A DNA stretch of 64,000 bases from Pseudoflavonifractor gallinarum. GTDB lineage: Bacteria > Bacillota > Clostridia > Oscillospirales > Oscillospiraceae. The notes below the pieces were generated by a model. The model was given only the letters and a program-made list of their open reading frames with translations. It was not told the DNA's origin and searched no databases. Below, one piece after another: positions 62,333-64,000 of the stretch. The first letter of the stretch is position 1. Every line of letters begins with the position of its first letter. The position numbers were made by a program, and so were the translations under genes. The stretch covers positions 1 through 64,000 of the forward strand of contig NZ_JADCKF010000014.1 in the NCBI RefSeq assembly GCF_014982855.1. Direction: 5' to 3'.

Positions 62333-62977
62333 ATGGAATGGACAGACAGTGAGACCAGGCATCATCTGATGCAGGCCTTTTTTATGGAGAGTCAGGCCCA
62401 CAGCCGCTATGCCTTTGCCGCCTTTCAGGCCGAGCAGGGAGGGCTGGAGGTGGTACGGCGGTGCTTTGCCGCTGCAGCCGCCCAGGAGGAGGTCCATGCC
62501 AGGGCCTTTTATCGCCTCCTGGCCCCCTGTGCCGGGCAGATCCTGCCGCTGGAGGGCTGCTGTGCTGTAAGTGGAGGAGGGGGGATTTCGGCTATGCTCC
62601 GGGAGGCGGGGCAGAGTGAGCGGGAGGAATTTCAGCGCCCCTATACCCGGTGGGCCGAGGCGGCCCGGAGGGAGGGCTGTCCGGAGGCGGGGGCCCTCTT
62701 TGCCGCCGTGGCGGGGGCGGAGGCCCTCCACGGGGAGACCTTTGACCGTCTGGCCCAGGCGCTGGAGGATGGATGCCTCTTTGTGGCAGAGGAACCGGTA
62801 GAGTGGGTCTGTTTGGAGTGCGGCCATGTCCTGTGGAGCCGGGGGGCCCCGGCCCGATGTCCCGTGTGTTCCCGGCCCCAGGGATATTTCTGCCGCCGGG
62901 AGCACGGACCGTCCGCTGTGGATGGACAACATATCCAAAAAACCGATGCAGAACGGGAGTGTTATGCGTTAAAGTGA
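62333..62977 (+). CDS. rubrerythrin
   Basis: A 214-residue cytosolic peroxide-reducing protein. The ferritin-like domain has iron ligands in FFMESQAHSRYAF, AAAQEEVHARAF and AAVAGAEALHGETF. The C-terminal rubredoxin-like domain has paired Cys motifs CLECGHVLWSRGAPARCPVC. The N-terminal half is longer in Ala/Gly (AVSGGGGISAML) than standard rubrerythrins. ATG 62333 follows AAGGAG. It fits oxygen defence in an anaerobe. Single gene, facing away from the repair operon. Confidence 0.9.
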   Translation: MEWTDSETRHHLMQAFFMESQAHSRYAFAAFQAEQGGLEVVRRCFAAAAAQEEVHARAFYRLLAPCAGQILPLEGCCAVSGGGGISAMLREAGQSEREEFQRPYTRWAEAARREGCPEAGALFAAVAGAEALHGETFDRLAQALEDGCLFVAEEPVEWVCLECGHVLWSRGAPARCPVCSRPQGYFCRREHGPSAVDGQHIQKTDAERECYALK

Positions 62978-63062
62978 CAAAGGAAGGGGGCACTTTCCCA
63001 AAAACATACCAATAAATACCGAATTATGGAGAAATGGGGGCAAAAAAGAGAAAAAGAGGGGC

Positions 63063-63091
63063 TTGACAGAGACAATTTCGGGGTGTAAAAT
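63063..63091 (+). promoter_or_regulatory. promoter of the lysine-riboswitch transcript
   Basis: TTGACA and TAAAAT are 17 bases apart, just upstream of the riboswitch. Confidence 0.8.
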
Positions 63092-63130
63092 ACAGCCCAA
63101 GAACCAATTGTCGCGGGGTAACCCCGCTGC

Positions 63131-63300
63131 AAGGATAGAGGCGCGAAACAGCAAGAGTATCCGGTATCCACGGGCAGAGCACCCCGCCGGAGAAAGGGCG
63201 TTTCGCCGAAGGGCCGGACCTTTGCCTGGGGGCCGGTAACCTGGGCCGTAGGGAGAAGATCTCACGGACTGCCACATCATCTGTGTGGAGCGCTATCGTT
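63131..63300 (+). promoter_or_regulatory. lysine riboswitch (L box)
   Basis: The aptamer shows the class landmarks in order: GGATAGAGGCGCG at the 5' side of P1, AAGAGTATCC, GGAGAAAGGGCGT, CGCCGAAGGG, the P4 area GGCCGTAGGGAGAAGATCTCACGG, ACTGCCACATCATCTGTGTGG and the closing GGAGCGCTATCG. Lysine binding should favour the terminator downstream and switch off the transporter. Confidence 0.88.
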
Positions 63301-63343
63301 GAGACAAGAGGGCATCATAAGTTTCGCCGTCTGATGCATTTTG

Positions 63344-63386
63344 TCGCCATGAACGCTTCCACCAGGAAGGTTCGTGGCGTTTTTTC
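63344..63386 (+). terminator. expression-platform terminator of the lysine riboswitch
   Basis: CGCCA and TGGCG close an imperfect stem (inner GAAC/GTTC and TTCC/GGAA) followed by TTTTTT. An alternative GCATCA/TGATGC hairpin lies at 63313-63338. Confidence 0.75.
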
Positions 63387-63430
63387 TTATCCGGAAAAGA
63401 CGCAAAACAAACTGACTGGAGGAACCAAAC

Positions 63431-64000
63431 ATGAGAAAGACTGTCACTGCCCTGTCCCTGAGCGCCGCGCTGGCGCTGACCCTGACCGCCTGCGGCGGCA
63501 CCCCCACCCAGTCCTCTGCACCCCAGGCCTCTGCTCCGGTGAGCGCTGCTGCCGGTTCCGGTGTGGAGGACGGTGTCCTCACCGTGGGTATGGAGTGCGC
63601 CTACGCTCCCTATAACTGGACCCAGATGGACGACTCCAACGGCGCCGTGCCCATCAAGAACGTCCCCGGCAGCTATGCCAACGGCTATGACGTGATGATC
63701 GCCCAGAAGATCTGCGAGGAGAACGGCTGGGAGCTGGAAGTGGTCTCTACTGCCTGGGACTCCCTGACCCCCTCCCTCCAGAGCGGCACCATCGACGTGG
63801 CCATCGCCGGTCAGTCCATGACCGCCGACCGGATGGCCCAGGTGGATATGGCTGGTCCCTACTACTATGCGCAGATCGTGTGCCTGACCACCAAGGACAG
63901 CACCTACGCCTCCGCCCAGGGCATTGCCGATCTGGCCGGCGGCAAGGGCACTGCTCAGACCGGCACCATCTGGTATGACACCTGCCTGCCCCAGATCCCC
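63431..64000 (+). CDS. amino-acid ABC transporter binding lipoprotein, probably for lysine (partial)
   Basis: The first 190 residues are present; the gene runs off the window. Lipobox LALTLTACGG precedes a polar-amino-acid binding domain of the type II fold: LTVGMECAYAPYNWTQ, GYDVMIAQKICEENGWELEVVSTAWDSLTPSLQSGTIDVAIAGQSMTADRMAQVDMAGPYYYAQIV. ATG 63431 follows GGAGGAACC by four bases. It lies behind a lysine riboswitch, so lysine is the likely substrate; the permease and ATPase genes are expected beyond 64000. Confidence 0.93.
   Translation, partial: MRKTVTALSLSAALALTLTACGGTPTQSSAPQASAPVSAAAGSGVEDGVLTVGMECAYAPYNWTQMDDSNGAVPIKNVPGSYANGYDVMIAQKICEENGWELEVVSTAWDSLTPSLQSGTIDVAIAGQSMTADRMAQVDMAGPYYYAQIVCLTTKDSTYASAQGIADLAGGKGTAQTGTIWYDTCLPQIP

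Overview
The window looks like part of a moderately GC-rich, low-oxygen Gram-positive chromosome of the class Clostridia, most like gut Oscillospiraceae (the Flavonifractor / Lawsonibacter / Intestinimonas type). This is inferred from gene content and protein style; no database was searched. The supporting signs are a two-protein SufC/SufB iron-sulfur system, rubrerythrin and other ferritin-like proteins, a YgfK/SsnA purine-catabolism module, SLH-domain proteins, the TIGR03915/TIGR03916 DNA-repair pair, a PDZ-less HtrA, a lysine riboswitch and AGGAGG-type ribosome binding sites. I see no phage, insertion sequence or CRISPR array.

Layout. 1-8.2 kb: an N-acetyltransferase/methyltransferase fusion, a very short transcription unit, then a leftward envelope operon (VTC-like protein, frameshifted DUF4956 membrane protein, Cthe_2159-like lipoprotein). 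It is divergent from a two-component system and HtrA, and the three promoters share an operator-like motif. 8.3-13.3 kb: rpsO and pnp with structured leaders, NADP-isocitrate dehydrogenase, a ferritin-like protein. 13.4-17.2 kb: an array of six abutting hairpins, sufC-sufB-thioesterase and a YczE-type membrane protein. 17.3-35.5 kb: a purine-linked region with ygfK and ssnA behind a riboswitch-like leader, a YheO-type regulator, two more amidohydrolases, a xanthine/uracil permease behind an attenuator-like leader and a flavodoxin-fold reductase. Interleaved here are a HAD phosphatase, prfC, mnmE (preceded by DnaA-box-like sequences), a CAP/SLH protein and an XRE-cupin regulator. 35.6-43.1 kb: HD hydrolase, cytidylate-kinase-like protein, miaA, an ECF sigma/anti-sigma pair with an SLH protein sharing its promoter, and a secreted 5'-nucleotidase. 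43.4-53.2 kb: secA, pgeF, an orphan peptide-binding lipoprotein, purL, two tandem small RNAs and tRNA-Val(GAC). 53.2-64 kb: an SDR reductase, the livJHMGF transporter, a phospholipase-C-like protein, the TIGR03915/03916 pair, rubrerythrin and a lysine-riboswitch-controlled amino-acid-binding lipoprotein cut by the window end.

How the parts fit. The strongest metabolic theme is purine use: extracellular 5'-nucleotidase, nucleobase permease, deaminase-like amidohydrolases and the YgfK flavo-iron-sulfur protein, set beside purL for de novo synthesis. A second theme is envelope sensing: the two-component regulon near 4-8 kb and the ECF regulon near 40 kb each have repeated promoter motifs that can be read directly. 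A third is RNA-level control: S15 leader, pnp leader, ssnA leader, permease attenuator, lysine riboswitch, tandem small RNAs and the hairpin array. The least explained sequences are the hairpin array (13466-13681), the ssnA leader (21826-21987), the permease leader (29686-29955) and the tandem RNAs (52492-52978).
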